A stretch of 64,000 bases of DNA from Zasmidium citrigriseum (lineage: Eukaryota > Ascomycota > Dothideomycetes > Mycosphaerellales > Mycosphaerellaceae). Position 1 is the stretch's first letter. Each line of letters begins with the position of its first letter. A model generated the notes under the pieces. It was not told where the DNA came from. It worked only from the letters and a program-made list of their open reading frames with translations, and did not search any database. This document shows, in pieces, positions 32,375 to 43,283 of this stretch. The DNA is taken from the NCBI GenBank assembly GCA_002786025.1, contig NHNW01000006.1:310001-374000 (forward strand), in the 5' to 3' direction. The translations under genes and the position numbers were made by a program.

Positions 32375-33655
32375 CTATTCGTCCTCCTCAGACTCTTCCT
32401 CGCTGTCGGCGGTGTTGAGCCATTCGATGAATTTCTCGGCGCTCTTGCGGACCTTGCGGGAAGTCTGCAGGTCGACGTATTTCTTGCTGGCCTTGCCGCC
32501 CCAAGCCTTGAGAGTCTCCTCAGAGACAATGTCGTTCTCGTAGATCTTGACCAAGATGGCAGAGACGATCGGGATGAGGTTGGGCTTGTCAACACCGACA
32601 AAGCGCTCAATGCCGCCAAGGAATGCCTTCTCGTGGCGATCGGAAGTGATCATCTTCTTGAGCATGCCGGCACGAGGGGCAATCTCCTTGACGATCTGGT
32701 CGTCGAAGATGGTCTGAGCAAGGACGGCAGGGGTCTTGTGCTTGCCCTCGATGCCGAGCTCCTTGGCCTTGAGGTAGATGTCAACGTCCTTGACCTTGGT
32801 AACGTCGCCCTCATCCTTTGCGGCCTGCTCGATCCACTTGCCAAGCTCATCGTATACGTTGCCTTCGCCATCCTCGTCATCGCCATTCTCAATGACCAAG
32901 CTCTGCTTCAGATCGTCTGGGAGGGCCTTTGCGCGGGCCTTGATAGCCTCCTCTGACATATCGACAGACCACTCAACCTCCTTCTCTTCCTCAGGAGCGT
33001 TGAGTTCCTTGGCCTCGGCGTTGATCTTGCGGGTGAGCTCATCATCGCTGCCCTCTCCTCCGTCGCCGTTCTCCTCATCAGCCAGATCTGAGCCACTGTC
33101 GCCTGGGCTTGGGTGACCGTTGCCGTTAGCATCGTCGTCACCGGCAGTGCCGTTCCTCTCGGCTTCTTTGCGGGCCTTGCGATCGGCCTTCTTGGTGGAC
33201 TTGTCCTTCTTGCCCTTCTTTGGCTGGTTCTTGAGAATGAATGAGCCCAGCTTGTGGCGGGAATCAGCCTTGGTGATCTTGCCGCAAGCCTTGCAGTCGA
33301 GAAGGATATCGGTATCCTTGACGTTGACCACAGTCTCGGGGTTCTTGCAGTCCTTGCACAAGACGAACTTGTTGATGAAGCCATCAAGGTAGTCCTGCAG
33401 CTTGCTAGCGTCGTGGGCACCGTTGATGATCCAGCGGTCGTCCTTGGGGTCCATGTTGGTCTGAGCGCCGAGCTCGAAACCGAAGAACTTGATGACATAG
33501 TTCGGTGGGCGGGCGAGCTGGTGGGCGACGTTGCTCAGGTTGACGACAACAGTCTTGATGCCGTTTCCCTTGCCCTCGACCTTGGACTGGAGACGCTCCA
33601 TCTTGTAGCGGTAGAAGGGATCGGCGACATCCCGGCGAATGTTGATGTTGGCCAT
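32375..33655 (-). CDS. TIF5: translation initiation factor eIF5
   Basis: GTPase-activating protein for eIF2 in the 43S complex. A single exon of 426 aa. The N-terminal domain has FYRYKMERLQSKVEGKGNGIKT, in which the Arg of YRYKM corresponds to the catalytic arginine finger. NGAHDASKLQDYLDGFI and a four-cysteine zinc ribbon (CKDC and CKAC) follow. The linker is Lys-rich then acidic. The C-terminal W2/HEAT domain ends with the aromatic/acidic box KFIEWLNTADSEEESEEDE that contacts eIF2-beta and eIF1. Length is close to yeast (405) and human (431). Start at MANINIRRDV is unambiguous. Confidence 0.96.
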   Translation of the reverse strand: MANINIRRDVADPFYRYKMERLQSKVEGKGNGIKTVVVNLSNVAHQLARPPNYVIKFFGFELGAQTNMDPKDDRWIINGAHDASKLQDYLDGFINKFVLCKDCKNPETVVNVKDTDILLDCKACGKITKADSRHKLGSFILKNQPKKGKKDKSTKKADRKARKEAERNGTAGDDDANGNGHPSPGDSGSDLADEENGDGGEGSDDELTRKINAEAKELNAPEEEKEVEWSVDMSEEAIKARAKALPDDLKQSLVIENGDDEDGEGNVYDELGKWIEQAAKDEGDVTKVKDVDIYLKAKELGIEGKHKTPAVLAQTIFDDQIVKEIAPRAGMLKKMITSDRHEKAFLGGIERFVGVDKPNLIPIVSAILVKIYENDIVSEETLKAWGGKASKKYVDLQTSRKVRKSAEKFIEWLNTADSEEESEEDE

Positions 33656-33870
33656 GGCTGCGGTATTGCTGGGCTGATGTTGGGTGAGGATGACTTGGCA
33701 AGCGAGAGGGGCTCGAATTTAACAGGCGACAGACTCTACAAAGTTTGCAGAGACATGCAGTAGACACGAGCCAGCGTTTGCTGATGCTGCGTATCTAGCA
33801 GTGTTGGCTTTGTGGGAGACGTAGTGGGCGGTATTTTCTTTGACCGTGGGAGGTGGATTTAGGCGGCGAG

Positions 33871-34188
33871 TCAGCCGTTGTTGCGCTCGTGGCCGCTACT
33901 ACGGGGTTTCCGAGATATGCGGAATGGTTGCTGCACAGGCGGCGGATCTGGGATGGCGTTCGAATGCGAATACATAAACCCTGCGATCTGGTCGACGGAG
34001 GGGTGCTGGTTCGGGTGAGGGTTCTCGGGGGTGGAGTGGGTGGTGGCGGCGGCCGGCGAGGCAGGGGCGCCTGTAGTAGGTAGTATGGTGGTAGGCGTTT
34101 GCTGGGGCGCGGTTTGCTGGAGCTGCTTTCGCAGGTAGCGGGATGCTGGTTGGAGATGGGCGCTGGACGCGGACGGGTGTGTGTTGTG
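33871..34188 (-). CDS. possible small gene (3' exon), unknown protein
   Basis: On the minus strand a frame open from 34188 to the stop TGA at 33873-33871 reads as natural-looking protein: SRYLRKQLQQTAPQQ, then a Thr/Pro/Ala stretch, then VDQIAGFMYSHSNAIPDPPP and ISRKPRSSGHERNNG. The two other minus frames give Arg/His/Cys-heavy readings. There is no ATG in the open part. A branch-like CTGAC and a pyrimidine-rich tract near 34190-34215, followed by CAG acceptors, suggest an upstream exon, perhaps starting at the ATG at 34288, which I could not join in phase. Family not recognised. Divergent from THI6. Confidence 0.3.
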   Translation of the reverse strand, partial: HNTHPSASSAHLQPASRYLRKQLQQTAPQQTPTTILPTTGAPASPAAATTHSTPENPHPNQHPSVDQIAGFMYSHSNAIPDPPPVQQPFRISRKPRSSGHERNNG

Positions 34189-34308
34189 TCAGTGATGTTG
34201 AAGGAGAAGAAGGGAAGAGCGCAGCGTGGATGCTTTTCAAAGCAGGCACTAGTGCGGCCGGCCGGCTACAAGCGTCGAATTGGAACATGACTGACTCCGT
34301 GCACGTTC

Positions 34309-34777
34309 TTCACGCCTGTCGCTTGCGCCTCATATGACTTGCACCTGCGCAACGCCTACTCGGTCAGATGCAGACCCGCCCATCACCTGATGACACATGT
34401 CTCCGTAGAGCTCATGTCGTGAATATGATGAGCCCAGCACAGAGGATGAAGTCCGAGGCGTTTCACCGGCTTTGTGGCAGGCGCAACGGTTAACGGCCGC
34501 ACAGCGATCCCGACTGGAGCTTCTGGAAGGTGGCACCACCGCGCAGACAATAAAATGCCCCGATAGCCTGGCACATTTTGTGGATACCGCAGAGCCGCTA
34601 CGGCTAGTGAACAGCATCACAGAGGTGCTTCAATTCGCACTCGTCAAGAGCGTCAAGTTTCAGCGGTTCATCACAGTAGTCGCGGGTATTGGCGTCACCA
34701 CACTGCTTGAATCTTCAGTCCCTGTCCATCTGTAAGTTCTGACTCCACCCGCTCACAGCCACACGTCCATCGCGACC
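34309..34777. promoter_or_regulatory. THI6 upstream region
   Basis: No gene seen. I searched by eye for the conserved parts of a fungal TPP riboswitch (CTGAGA and the CCAGCG-type element) and did not find them near the THI6 start. Confidence 0.4.
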
Positions 34778-36384
34778 ATGGCCAAGTCAGTCGGCTACTC
34801 GCTGTACCTGGTCACTGACTCAACGCCTGCCATTCTCGGCGACAAAGATCTCGTGGCTGTGGTGAAGGCGGCTGTGGAAGGAGGTGAGGCCGTGTGACTA
34901 ACGCCGATGAATCAGTGCTCATCATGTGAAAAATAGGAGCAACCATTGTGCAATACCGAGACAAGACCTCCGACACAGCCGACCTAGTACGGATAGCCAA
35001 GGAGCTGCATCAGGTCACCAAAGCTGCGAATGTGCCATTGCTCATCAATGACCGGATAGATGTCGCTCTGGCTGCTGGTGTCGAAGGCGTGCATGTCGGG
35101 CAGGACGATCTGGACTTGAAGTCTGCACGCAAGCTGCTGGGCGCCGATGCCATTATAGGTGTCACCGCCAACAGCGAGGAAGAAGCACTTCAAGCTGCAA
35201 AGGATGGAGCAGACTACCTGGGCATCGGAACAGTCTACGCCACGCCAACGAAGGAGAACACGAAATCCATCATCGGCACGGCTGGCGTCCAACACATTCT
35301 CTCTTCTCTCGCAGGGCATGGACTGCATGTGAAGACCGTCTGTATAGGCGGCATCAACGCCAACAACGCCCAGCGGGTCCTGTTCCAAACAGCCTCACCG
35401 AACAAGAAGCTAGATGGAGTGGCCGTTGTCAGCGCCATCATGGCATCCGAACAGCCCAAAGAGGCAGCACTCAAATTGCAAGAACTCATCAAGCAACCGC
35501 CTCCATTCGCAACCTCGACGTCAAAACCACCCCTCTCGCGGCAAGAAATCGTCTCCAAGGTCCCAGGAATCATCAAGCGAACGGCAAGCAAGAAGCCCCT
35601 GTGCCACAACATGACCAACCTGGTCGTCCAGAACTTCGCTGCAAATGTCGCTCTAGCCATCGGATCATCTCCCATTATGTCGAACAATGGACTGGAAGCA
35701 GGAGATCTAGCCTCTCTTGGAGGAAGTCTAGTTATCAACATGGGCACCACGACCCCTGAGATTCGAAGCAACCACCTCAAAGCCCTCGCTGCGTACAATG
35801 CTGTCGGCGGACCAACCCTGCTCGACCCAGTTGGTGCTGGTGCAACGGAGCAGAGGCGAGAAGGTGTCAAGGCCTTGATGGCTGGCGGATACTTTGACGT
35901 GATCAAAGGAAATGAGGGCGAGATCCGCCAGGTATCTGGAGCCTCTGGAGTCAAGCAGCATGGCGTCGATTCTGGTGCTTCACAACTATCTTTGGAAGAG
36001 AAGATCGTTCTCGTCAAGAGCATAGCCGCACGAGAGCACAACGTCGTGCTCATGACTGGCAGCACTGACATCGTCTCTGATGGCGAGCGAACTGTGACGA
36101 TCAGCAATGGTCACGAGTATCTGGGAGAGATCACTGGCAGTGGATGCACGCTCGGTACAACCATTGCAAGTGTTATGGCAGTAGAAAGGGAAGACAAGCT
36201 GCTCGCTGCCGTTGCTGGCATTCTCATGTACGAGATCGCCGCCGAACGCGCAGCAGAGCGAGCAGACGTCAAAGGTCCGGGCACTTTCGTTCCTGCCTTC
36301 ATCGACGAGCTGTACTCTTTACGACAGCAGAGCATAAGCGGGCCTGGATCTTGGGCACAGGCTGCAAAGATCGAAGTGGTCTGA
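34778..36384 (+). CDS. THI6: bifunctional thiamine-phosphate synthase / hydroxyethylthiazole kinase
   Basis: Phosphorylates hydroxyethylthiazole and couples it to HMP-pyrophosphate to make thiamine monophosphate. Exons 34778-34883 and 34937-36384, with a 53-nt intron (G|GTGAGG...AATAG), give 517 aa. N-terminal TMP synthase: YSLYLVTDS, VQYRDK, LLINDRIDVALA, GVHVGQDDL, IIGVTANSEEEA, GADYLGIGTVY and the glycine-rich CIGGINANN. C-terminal ThiM-type kinase: LCHNMTNLVVQNFAANV, GSSPIMSNN, TLLDPVGAGAT, VIKGNEGEI and GSGCTLGTTIA. The fusion order is the usual fungal one. Expression is normally thiamine-repressed; no riboswitch is visible here. Confidence 0.96.
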
Positions 36385-36423
36385 TTCCAGTAATGTACAA
36401 AGACCTCTGCAGTATGGACACTA

Positions 36424-37571
36424 TCAGAGCTTACTTTTGCCACCCAGTACAACTCCTTGAAGCCAGTCCTTGAGAATCGCATTCGTCTTGTCGGGAGCTT
36501 GCCACAACGCCCAATGACCAGCCGGGACTTCACCACGAGTGAGATTTGGTATCACCTTCTCCATGTGCTTGCTCATCTCCCGAGTCAAGATATCGTCCCT
36601 CGTCGCCAGGATATAGAGCGTCGGCTGCTTGATCACCTTCTTATTCTCCGCCGGCATAGACTTCTCATCTTCCCAATTTACCTTACGGGTTCGGTACCAA
36701 TTACAAGGTCCATTGATGCCGTTCTTCATGAACTCCTTGACATAGAAGTCGAATTCCTACCCAATGTCAGCACACCACTCACCCACCTCCAAAAAGAAGA
36801 AATAGTACTCACCTCCTCCTCAAACAACGGCGTCATGCCCACCTCCCCCTCCTCCAACAACTTCAAATCAATCCCCTCCCTCGGCGTCATAAACCTCTTC
36901 CCCCCACTCGGCCTCCCCCCATACATCCCCAGCAAAAACTTCCTCATCCTCCCTTCATCCCTCACAACCCCCTCGACCTTCCCATCCTCACTCCCAAATT
37001 GCAACTGGTACCCAAATTGAGGGAGCGTCGTGCTCGCCAGCTGCTCTGTGGAGATGAACTTTTCAAGAGGTGGTGTGTAGGCTGTACAGACGGAGAAGAT
37101 GTGGGTTATGAGGGAGGGGTACCATTGGGCGACGCGGTAGACTGTGGCGCCGCCCCAGTCGTGGCCGCCGATTATTATTGAGGGGATGGAGAGGGCGGTG
37201 CAGATTCCGGCGATTGCGTCGGCGTGGGTTTTGAAGGTGAAGGAGGTGAGGGTGGAGGAGGTGCCTGTGTCGCTGTAGCCCATGCAGTCGAGGGCTATGG
37301 TGCGAAAACCGAGGGAGGTGAAGAGGGGGATTTGGTACCGCCAGCCGAAGGAGATGTCTGGGAAGCCATGGATGAGGAAGATGGTTCCTTTTGTTGGACC
37401 GGAGGGTTTGGCGTCGATGTAGTCTGTGATGAGTGATTAGAATGGATGTTCGTGTACTCGTATTCGGGTTGGAGGTTCTCTCTTACACCACTTTTGGCCG
37501 TTGACTTCAGTGCATCTCTTCAAGGATGGGATATCCTTGGGTGACAGCTTTGGCGCATTGGCCACCATCAT
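36424..37571 (-). CDS. alpha/beta-hydrolase, epoxide hydrolase type
   Basis: Three exons (37571-37487, 37423-36813, 36756-36424), introns of 63 and 56 nt, phases closed, 342 aa. Motifs of soluble epoxide hydrolases are in order: oxyanion HGFPD, a strand ending in DCMGYSDT, nucleophile Asp in GGHDWGG, a cap domain with tyrosine in WYRTRKVNW, acid in LATRDDIL, and catalytic His in PAGHWALWQAP. It opens epoxides by an ester intermediate; the natural substrate is unknown. No signal peptide. Two ATGs are adjacent at the start (37571 and 37568). Convergent with THI6, only ~40 bp between stop codons, so the 3' UTRs overlap. Confidence 0.9.
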
Positions 37572-38231
37572 GGATGTCTGCTCGAGCAGAGTATTGACAA
37601 ACAGGACAGAGGGTTAGTCAGGGTAAGTTCAGAAGTCCATGTATAAAAGGAAGAAGTGGTTTAGTGAAATGGGTAGTAAGTACGCCCGTAAGGATCCACG
37701 GAGCTTTCGAGGGAAGACCTCGAGCTCCCAATCAAACCTCGGCTTTGCTTGCAACTTGGCTCTTTGGCTGACATGAAGAGGACGAGACAGTACAGTAGTA
37801 CACCTTTGCCACTCGTCTGTGCGGTTTCCTATACGCGCAAAAAGGCAGGGAACGAGCCTATCTCTTCTTAGGGCATGGGAGGAGCCTGGAGGGGAAGACG
37901 TCCAGGTTCGCGCGAGGAGAGCGAAAGCTTGGGAGACCATTGCCATGGGCCAGTATGGAACGCGGGATAGTATTGCATATAAGAGACGAAAAAGAAGATG
38001 TCTCGAATCTCCTTGCTTCGCATGTGCCGTTGTCCCGTGAACACGATGAAGGTGAATAAAAAGAAGAAGCAGTCTCGTAAACGCAAGAAAGCAGCCTCTC
38101 GGCTTGGCGCAGCCGCTACTGAAGCCAAAGTCCGTGAACCTTCAAGACGTCCGCGCAGCACGCGAGCTGTCTTGCGCGCCAACATCAACTTGCACGTGGG
38201 ATCACTGAACCACCGCCGGACGCTCTTTGCA
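37572..38231. promoter_or_regulatory. divergent promoter region
   Basis: 660 bp between the hydrolase (minus) and the pinin-domain gene (plus). An open frame continues upstream of the pinin-domain start at 38232 without a conserved beginning and is taken as 5' UTR. Confidence 0.4.
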
Positions 38232-39536
38232 ATGGCGGAAACGAAGACGTGGGTTGTTCCGGACAATGCGACTCGAGGAGATGAGCTGATGAAGCGGGAC
38301 AGGATGGCATCTGCGGTCGCTTTACCGGAGGAGGACACGAGCGAGCACACCACTTCCCCGACGAATGGCTTGAAGCGGCGGCAATCAGAGGCATCGGAGC
38401 AAGACAGCAAGAGACAGCGCACAAGTCCGGGTAAGAACTCACCAGCTCCCAAGGAGGAAGATCGAGAACAAGAAGGAGGCCAGGCGCAACCCAAATCAGA
38501 CCACGCCGTCAAGCCTCCGCAAAATAAGGCAGAAGACACCCGCGAAGCAAGGAGAAAGAGCGGCGTCACGGACGAAAAACAGCGCAGCAAGAGACTCTTC
38601 GGCGCGCTTCTGGGCAATTTGAATCAACCGGGCGACAGAGTTTCGAGGCGGCGGTCGGAGATTGAATCACGAAGAAAAGCTGAGCTCCAGAAGCAGGACG
38701 ATGAACGGCTCGAGGATCGACAGAAACGACTGGAGAAGCTTGCTGTGCAGCGGAGGAGGCAGCAGATTCATGTCGATGAGGAGAATGTAAGAGACTGGTA
38801 TATGAGAGTGGTTGAGAGGGTATGAGGCTGACGGGTGGTAGATGCACATGCGGCATAGAAATATGCTGAAAGCTGCCAACTTCCTGCAGACGAGGACGGA
38901 ACCCAAGCTGGTAAGTATTATGGCTATGAGGATGCAATTCGTAGCTAAGGCTAACTTGTGACAGTACTATAAACCTTGGGATCTTCGTACCGATGAGGAA
39001 GACCGAATCGACGATCAAATCAAAGACACTGAGGAGCAGATCGACAAAGAGCTCGCAGATTGGGAAGATGAGAAGCAAAAGCGTCTAGATGCTTTGGATA
39101 GCACCGAAGGTGAGGAGGCCGAAGATCATGTGGATCGTTTATATACTAATATCTGCCAGGGGACTCGAACGACAAGTCCACCGAGACGAAGCCGGCGGAT
39201 GTAGCAACTCAAGACGAGCCACCCAAAGAGCCCGCAGCGCCTGAAGAAGCTGCTTCTGGAGATGCTTCAGATAAGCAAGTCGAACAAGAAGCTACCACTA
39301 ACCCACCAGAGAAGTCTGCAGAAATCCCAGAGTCTGACCCAGGTGAGCATTCGAATGGCGATGGTCCTGAGCAAGCTTCGGAAGGGGCAGAAGCAGACGA
39401 GCCCAAGGAAGAAGGTAAAGCAGAGGAAGCCAACGCAGGTGAGCCAACCGTGGAGGAACAGAGAGAAGAGAAAGAGGAGAACGAAGACGATGGCGACCAT
39501 GTGGTCGAAGGAGACGAGGACACTGTAATCTACTAA
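38232..39536 (+). CDS. pinin/SDK/MemA-domain nuclear protein
   Basis: Four exons (38232-38786, 38842-38910, 38965-39109, 39160-39536) with introns of 55, 54 and 50 nt give 381 aa. The signature RSKRLFGALLGNLNQ, followed by a long charged helix (RRRSEIESRRKAELQKQDDERLEDRQKRLEKL) and a segment with TEPKLYYKPWDL, is the pinin domain. The N-terminus is polar with KRRQ and KRQR nuclear-signal-like patches. The C-terminus is very acidic (Glu-rich, ending GDEDTVIY). Pinin-family proteins are linked to splicing and exon-junction complexes; the role here is inferred from that. Tail-to-tail with MTG1, 78 bp apart. Confidence 0.86.
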
Positions 39537-39614
39537 CTTTACATGCTTCGTGCGTGTCTGTACACTAAGCCAAGGGGTATCATGCAAGAAATGCCAACAC
39601 AACGTCCCATCATG

Positions 39615-40728
39615 TTACTCCACCGCCGCTCCTGACCTCCTCGCCCTCTGCCTCGCCCTAGCAGCCTCCTTGCCCGCTTTCCGCGCCTGGCTGAGACTGC
39701 TATTCCGCTCCGAATCCCCAGTTCGATACCTCTCAATCGACTCATCAGTCACATCATCGAGCAGAAATGTCCCCAAATGCCCATTCCGCCACCTCTGAAT
39801 CATCCACAACGCCGTGGCCTCCAGATCCGGCGTCCCACCCTTCTGCAACCTCCCCGTCTTCCTCGCCATAGCCTCCAAAAGCCCCATCGCATCATTCGTC
39901 GGCGCAGAGTACTCCGCATAAACCCCCGGATCATGCAAATTGACATGAAACAGCAAGAAATCCGCCAAATTAAACGGCGGCACAATTGTGTCCTTCACAC
40001 TCCCACACAGCGCCAACTTCAACATCGCGCTCGCATCAGGCACATACGGCATGAAAACCCCCGGCGTATCCAACAAATACACACCCCCCGCACCCGTTCC
40101 TTCATCCGCGTCTATTATCTTGACCCCAGTTCCTATTTTGCGCGTTATTCCTGGTTGTGCGCCGGTGTGGGCTACTTTTCCTTTTCCTACACCTTCGCGG
40201 CGGAGGGCGTTGAGTAAGGAGGATTTCCCTACGTTTGGCATGCCGACGACCATGAGGTGGGAGCCTGTTAATGCGCCGCGCCGGTGGCTGGCTTCGCGGA
40301 TTAGAGAGAGGATTTGGCGGGTGTCTTTTTGGGAGCGGTGGTCGGAGAAGATTGTTTGGGTTGGAGGGGGTTGGAGGGTGCGGATTTTGGATTGGGTCTA
40401 TGTATCACGCATCTTACATCAGCTATGCTCTTCTCGCATTTGATTGGGGTGAAGGTGGATGTACCTTCTGATCTTCTCCCGTCCCTCGACTGCCGAGATC
40501 TTTCTTCGTGTAGACTACTATCCGCTCTCGACCTGCCAGGCTCTCCTCGAACAACGAGTTCCGCGATGTGAGAGGTATTCTGTAGTCTCGACACTCCATT
40601 ATGAGGTCGATCTGAGACAGCATCGTCCGCATCTTAGAGAGACCCGCGGCATGATGGCCTAGGTAGTATGATCTCGGAAGGGACTCGAGGGTTGGGAACA
40701 CTGTTCGCGGAATGAAAGAAGCCGTCAT
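39615..40728 (-). CDS. MTG1: mitochondrial ribosome-assembly GTPase Mtg1
   Basis: A circularly permuted GTPase of the YlqF/YawG family that acts in late assembly of the mitochondrial large subunit. Exons 40728-40465 and 40397-39615, with a 67-nt intron (AAG|GTACAT...ACATAG), give 348 aa. G4 comes first (VVYTKKDL), then the spacer with FSDHRSQKDTRQILSLI, G1 (VVGMPNVGKSSLLNAL), a G2-like Thr in PGITR and G3 (LLDTPGVF). The C-terminal helical domain ends in basic KAGKEAARARQRARR. The N-terminus FIPRTVFPTLESLPRSYYLGHHAAGLSKM is normal for the family, whose presequence is short. Confidence 0.93.
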
Positions 40729-41159
40729 ATTGGATCGGTGTGGCCTCTGTCGGGAGACATCCTATCACCAGGAAAGGCAATAAAGGGTGAAGGAGGTCGT
40801 GGACTCGAAGGTGAAGTGAATGTTCAGAGCTTCGCTGTTGGTCTGAGCGTGGTGGCTCGAGCTTTGCGAATCCGAGTACGTCTTCTTTGCGTCAAGGACA
40901 TGGATCCGTACTCGACACAAAGACTCCTCATCACCACTTTGCCGCTGCTCGATTTGATCAAAATTACGACACGTGTGATCTGGTCGCGAAATTGAGGCGA
41001 CCATGTCAGTCAGTTGCGTTGAACTCGGCGGACTGAGGCGAGGGGAACAACCCCGAAGTTCACGCTGGCTCTTTCCTGTGACTACGCATTGGCGATGATC
41101 TGAACCCTCCACAACAGGATTGAAAAAGCACCTCTGGATACACCATTCTGGATACCGTC
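40729..41159. promoter_or_regulatory. divergent promoter region, MTG1 and polymerase X gene
   Basis: 431 bp; no specific element recognised. Confidence 0.4.
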
Positions 41160-43283
41160 ATGGCCGACAGCCAGTTCGAAACATCGCAAACCGCACAGGA
41201 CACGCAAGTTTCATTAGACCTGTCTACCTTGCCGCCCATCTATGTCTCGAGTACACACTTCGACACAGACGACCTTCACGAGCTTGAGGAGGAATTGAGC
41301 AATGCCGACGCCGTCCTGACATATAATATCAGGGAGGCAGAGATCGTTCTCAGCAAAGTCGCAAAGAAGACCAGGATCCAATTCGATCTTCGCAGTAAAG
41401 GACTCTGGACGAAGGAGGTCAAACCGAATGAGGGTCGGGTTGATGTCTCGCAAGATTCTGCGCCTCCGTCGAAGAAGCCAAGACTGGACCATGCCAAGCA
41501 GGACTCTTTTCATGACAAGCAAGTGATCAGCCTGGTGGACTCGAGCACGGAGTCCGAGAGTGAAGACAGATCTCGAAAGAAGCCTGCAAAGACTCCTCGG
41601 AGCAGTGCCAAATCGAATAAGCAGACCAAGGAAGCCGACTCTCTGATCGACTCCTCGTCTCCAAGGCCGACCTCTGAGAATATCGTCAAAGTGCTCAAGG
41701 TCGACTGGTTCACCGACTCGAGGAAACTTGGTCGCGTGCAGCCGTTGGAAGGTTACATCTCGTACCAAGGTAGAGTTGTGGAGAGGCAGGCTTCTGCAGA
41801 AACGCCACAAAAGAAGCTGGTGGTCCATGGTTCAAACAACCACACCGCTACTTCACGCATTGCAACCACGCCCACGAATCCTTCAAAACCTACATCTGGC
41901 AGTGACATTGTGCAACGCGCTGAAGACGAAGCTCCGAGGTCGGGTTCGAAATTCGATCGGTTTGGCAGGCGAAAGTTTGGGTTGAACACTCCATCAGCCC
42001 AGCCTTCTAGTTGGGAGGCTGGCCATGGCACAAGTCCAAAATATGCCCATCTCTTGCAAGAAACGACAACAGAGCATGAGGCAGGATCGTCGAGTGATCT
42101 ACCAGAACTGCCAGAATGGGTGAAGAAAGGATACAAGTACGCCTGTGAGCGATTGACACCAAAATGGAATCCCAACGACCCATTCCTGGAGCTCTTGAAA
42201 CGAATCAAGCTGGCGCGGTTACTTACCAACGACGAGGTTGGAGTGCGGGCATACAGCACCTCTATTGCATCGATCGCCGCTTATACGCATAAGATCAGCC
42301 ATCCCAAGGAAATTCTGGCTCTACCTGGGTGCAACGATAAGATCGCCAACCTCTGGATAGAGTGGAAGAACACTGGGAAGATTCAGGCTGTCGAAGATTT
42401 GGAAGCAGATGAAGATCTCAAGATCCTGCGTCTCTTCTACGATATTTGGGGGGTCGGTGCTATTACCGCCAGGGAGTTCTACTTCGATAAAGGCTGGCGA
42501 GAGCTCGACGATATCGTTGAATTTGGCTGGAAGGAGATCTCTCGCGTACAGCAGATTGGTGTGAAGTACTATGACGAGTTCAAAGAGCTCATACCTCGCA
42601 CAGAGGTGGAGAAGATAGGCCAAGTCGTACGACAGCACGCAGTCAAGGTGCGCGATGAAGGGATCCAGCTCATGATCGTCGGCGGATATCGGCGCGGTAA
42701 AGAGGCAAGTGGAGATGTCGACGTGATTGTGTCGCACCCAGACGAGAGTGCCACGAAGAACCTCATTGAAGACCTCGTCAACAGCCTCGAGGCGGACAAG
42801 TGGATTACTCACACGTTGATCATGTCGCTGAACAACTCAGAGCGTGACCAGCAGACGCTGCCGTTTCGCGCTGGAGGTGGCGGCCACGGCTTTGACTCGC
42901 TGGACAAATCGTTGGTCGTCTGGCAGGATCCATCCTGGCCGACGAAGACCCGCGACAGGGCCGAGAATCCCAAGGCGAAGAACCCATCTCCCCACCGACG
43001 GGTCGACATCATTTGCAGTCCATGGCGGACGGTGGGATGCGCTGTAGTCGGCTGGACTGGCGGCACGACTTTCGAGAGGGACTTGCGCCGTTACGCTAAG
43101 AATGTCAAGGGTTGGAAGTTCGACTCTTCGGGGGTTCGAGACCGACGGAACGGCGAGGTGGTGGACATCGAGGGCTACTACAGCGCTGAGAGGCGGGCGG
43201 AGAGCATGGAGGAGGCGGAGCGGAGGGTGTTTGAGGGGTTTGGCCTGACATATCGATTGCCTACAGAGCGGTGCACTGGGTAG
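41160..43283 (+). CDS. DNA polymerase family X, Pol4/Pol lambda type
   Basis: Gap filling in non-homologous end joining and base excision repair. A single exon of 707 aa. The N-terminal BRCT-like region (IYVSSTHFDTDDLHELEEEL ... VLKVDWFTDSRKLGRVQPLEGYIS) is interrupted by a disordered Ser/Lys-rich insert. A linker precedes the 8-kDa domain (YSTSIASIAAYTHKI, LPGCNDKIANLWIEW), the fingers (FYDIWGVGAITAREFYFDKGW) and the palm, with two catalytic aspartates in GGYRRGKEASGDVDVIVSH and the third in HRRVDIICSPW. The thumb includes the GWTGGTTFERDLRRYA motif that selects nucleotides. The loop between palm strands holds a Gly-rich stretch (RAGGGGHGFD), common in fungal members. Single in-frame start at MADSQFETSQ. 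Confidence 0.94.
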   Translation: MADSQFETSQTAQDTQVSLDLSTLPPIYVSSTHFDTDDLHELEEELSNADAVLTYNIREAEIVLSKVAKKTRIQFDLRSKGLWTKEVKPNEGRVDVSQDSAPPSKKPRLDHAKQDSFHDKQVISLVDSSTESESEDRSRKKPAKTPRSSAKSNKQTKEADSLIDSSSPRPTSENIVKVLKVDWFTDSRKLGRVQPLEGYISYQGRVVERQASAETPQKKLVVHGSNNHTATSRIATTPTNPSKPTSGSDIVQRAEDEAPRSGSKFDRFGRRKFGLNTPSAQPSSWEAGHGTSPKYAHLLQETTTEHEAGSSSDLPELPEWVKKGYKYACERLTPKWNPNDPFLELLKRIKLARLLTNDEVGVRAYSTSIASIAAYTHKISHPKEILALPGCNDKIANLWIEWKNTGKIQAVEDLEADEDLKILRLFYDIWGVGAITAREFYFDKGWRELDDIVEFGWKEISRVQQIGVKYYDEFKELIPRTEVEKIGQVVRQHAVKVRDEGIQLMIVGGYRRGKEASGDVDVIVSHPDESATKNLIEDLVNSLEADKWITHTLIMSLNNSERDQQTLPFRAGGGGHGFDSLDKSLVVWQDPSWPTKTRDRAENPKAKNPSPHRRVDIICSPWRTVGCAVVGWTGGTTFERDLRRYAKNVKGWKFDSSGVRDRRNGEVVDIEGYYSAERRAESMEEAERRVFEGFGLTYRLPTERCTG

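Noticed and set aside
34309..34936. TPP riboswitch controlling THI6
   Set aside because: Thiamine genes of fungi often carry one, but neither the upstream region nor the first intron shows the conserved riboswitch elements.
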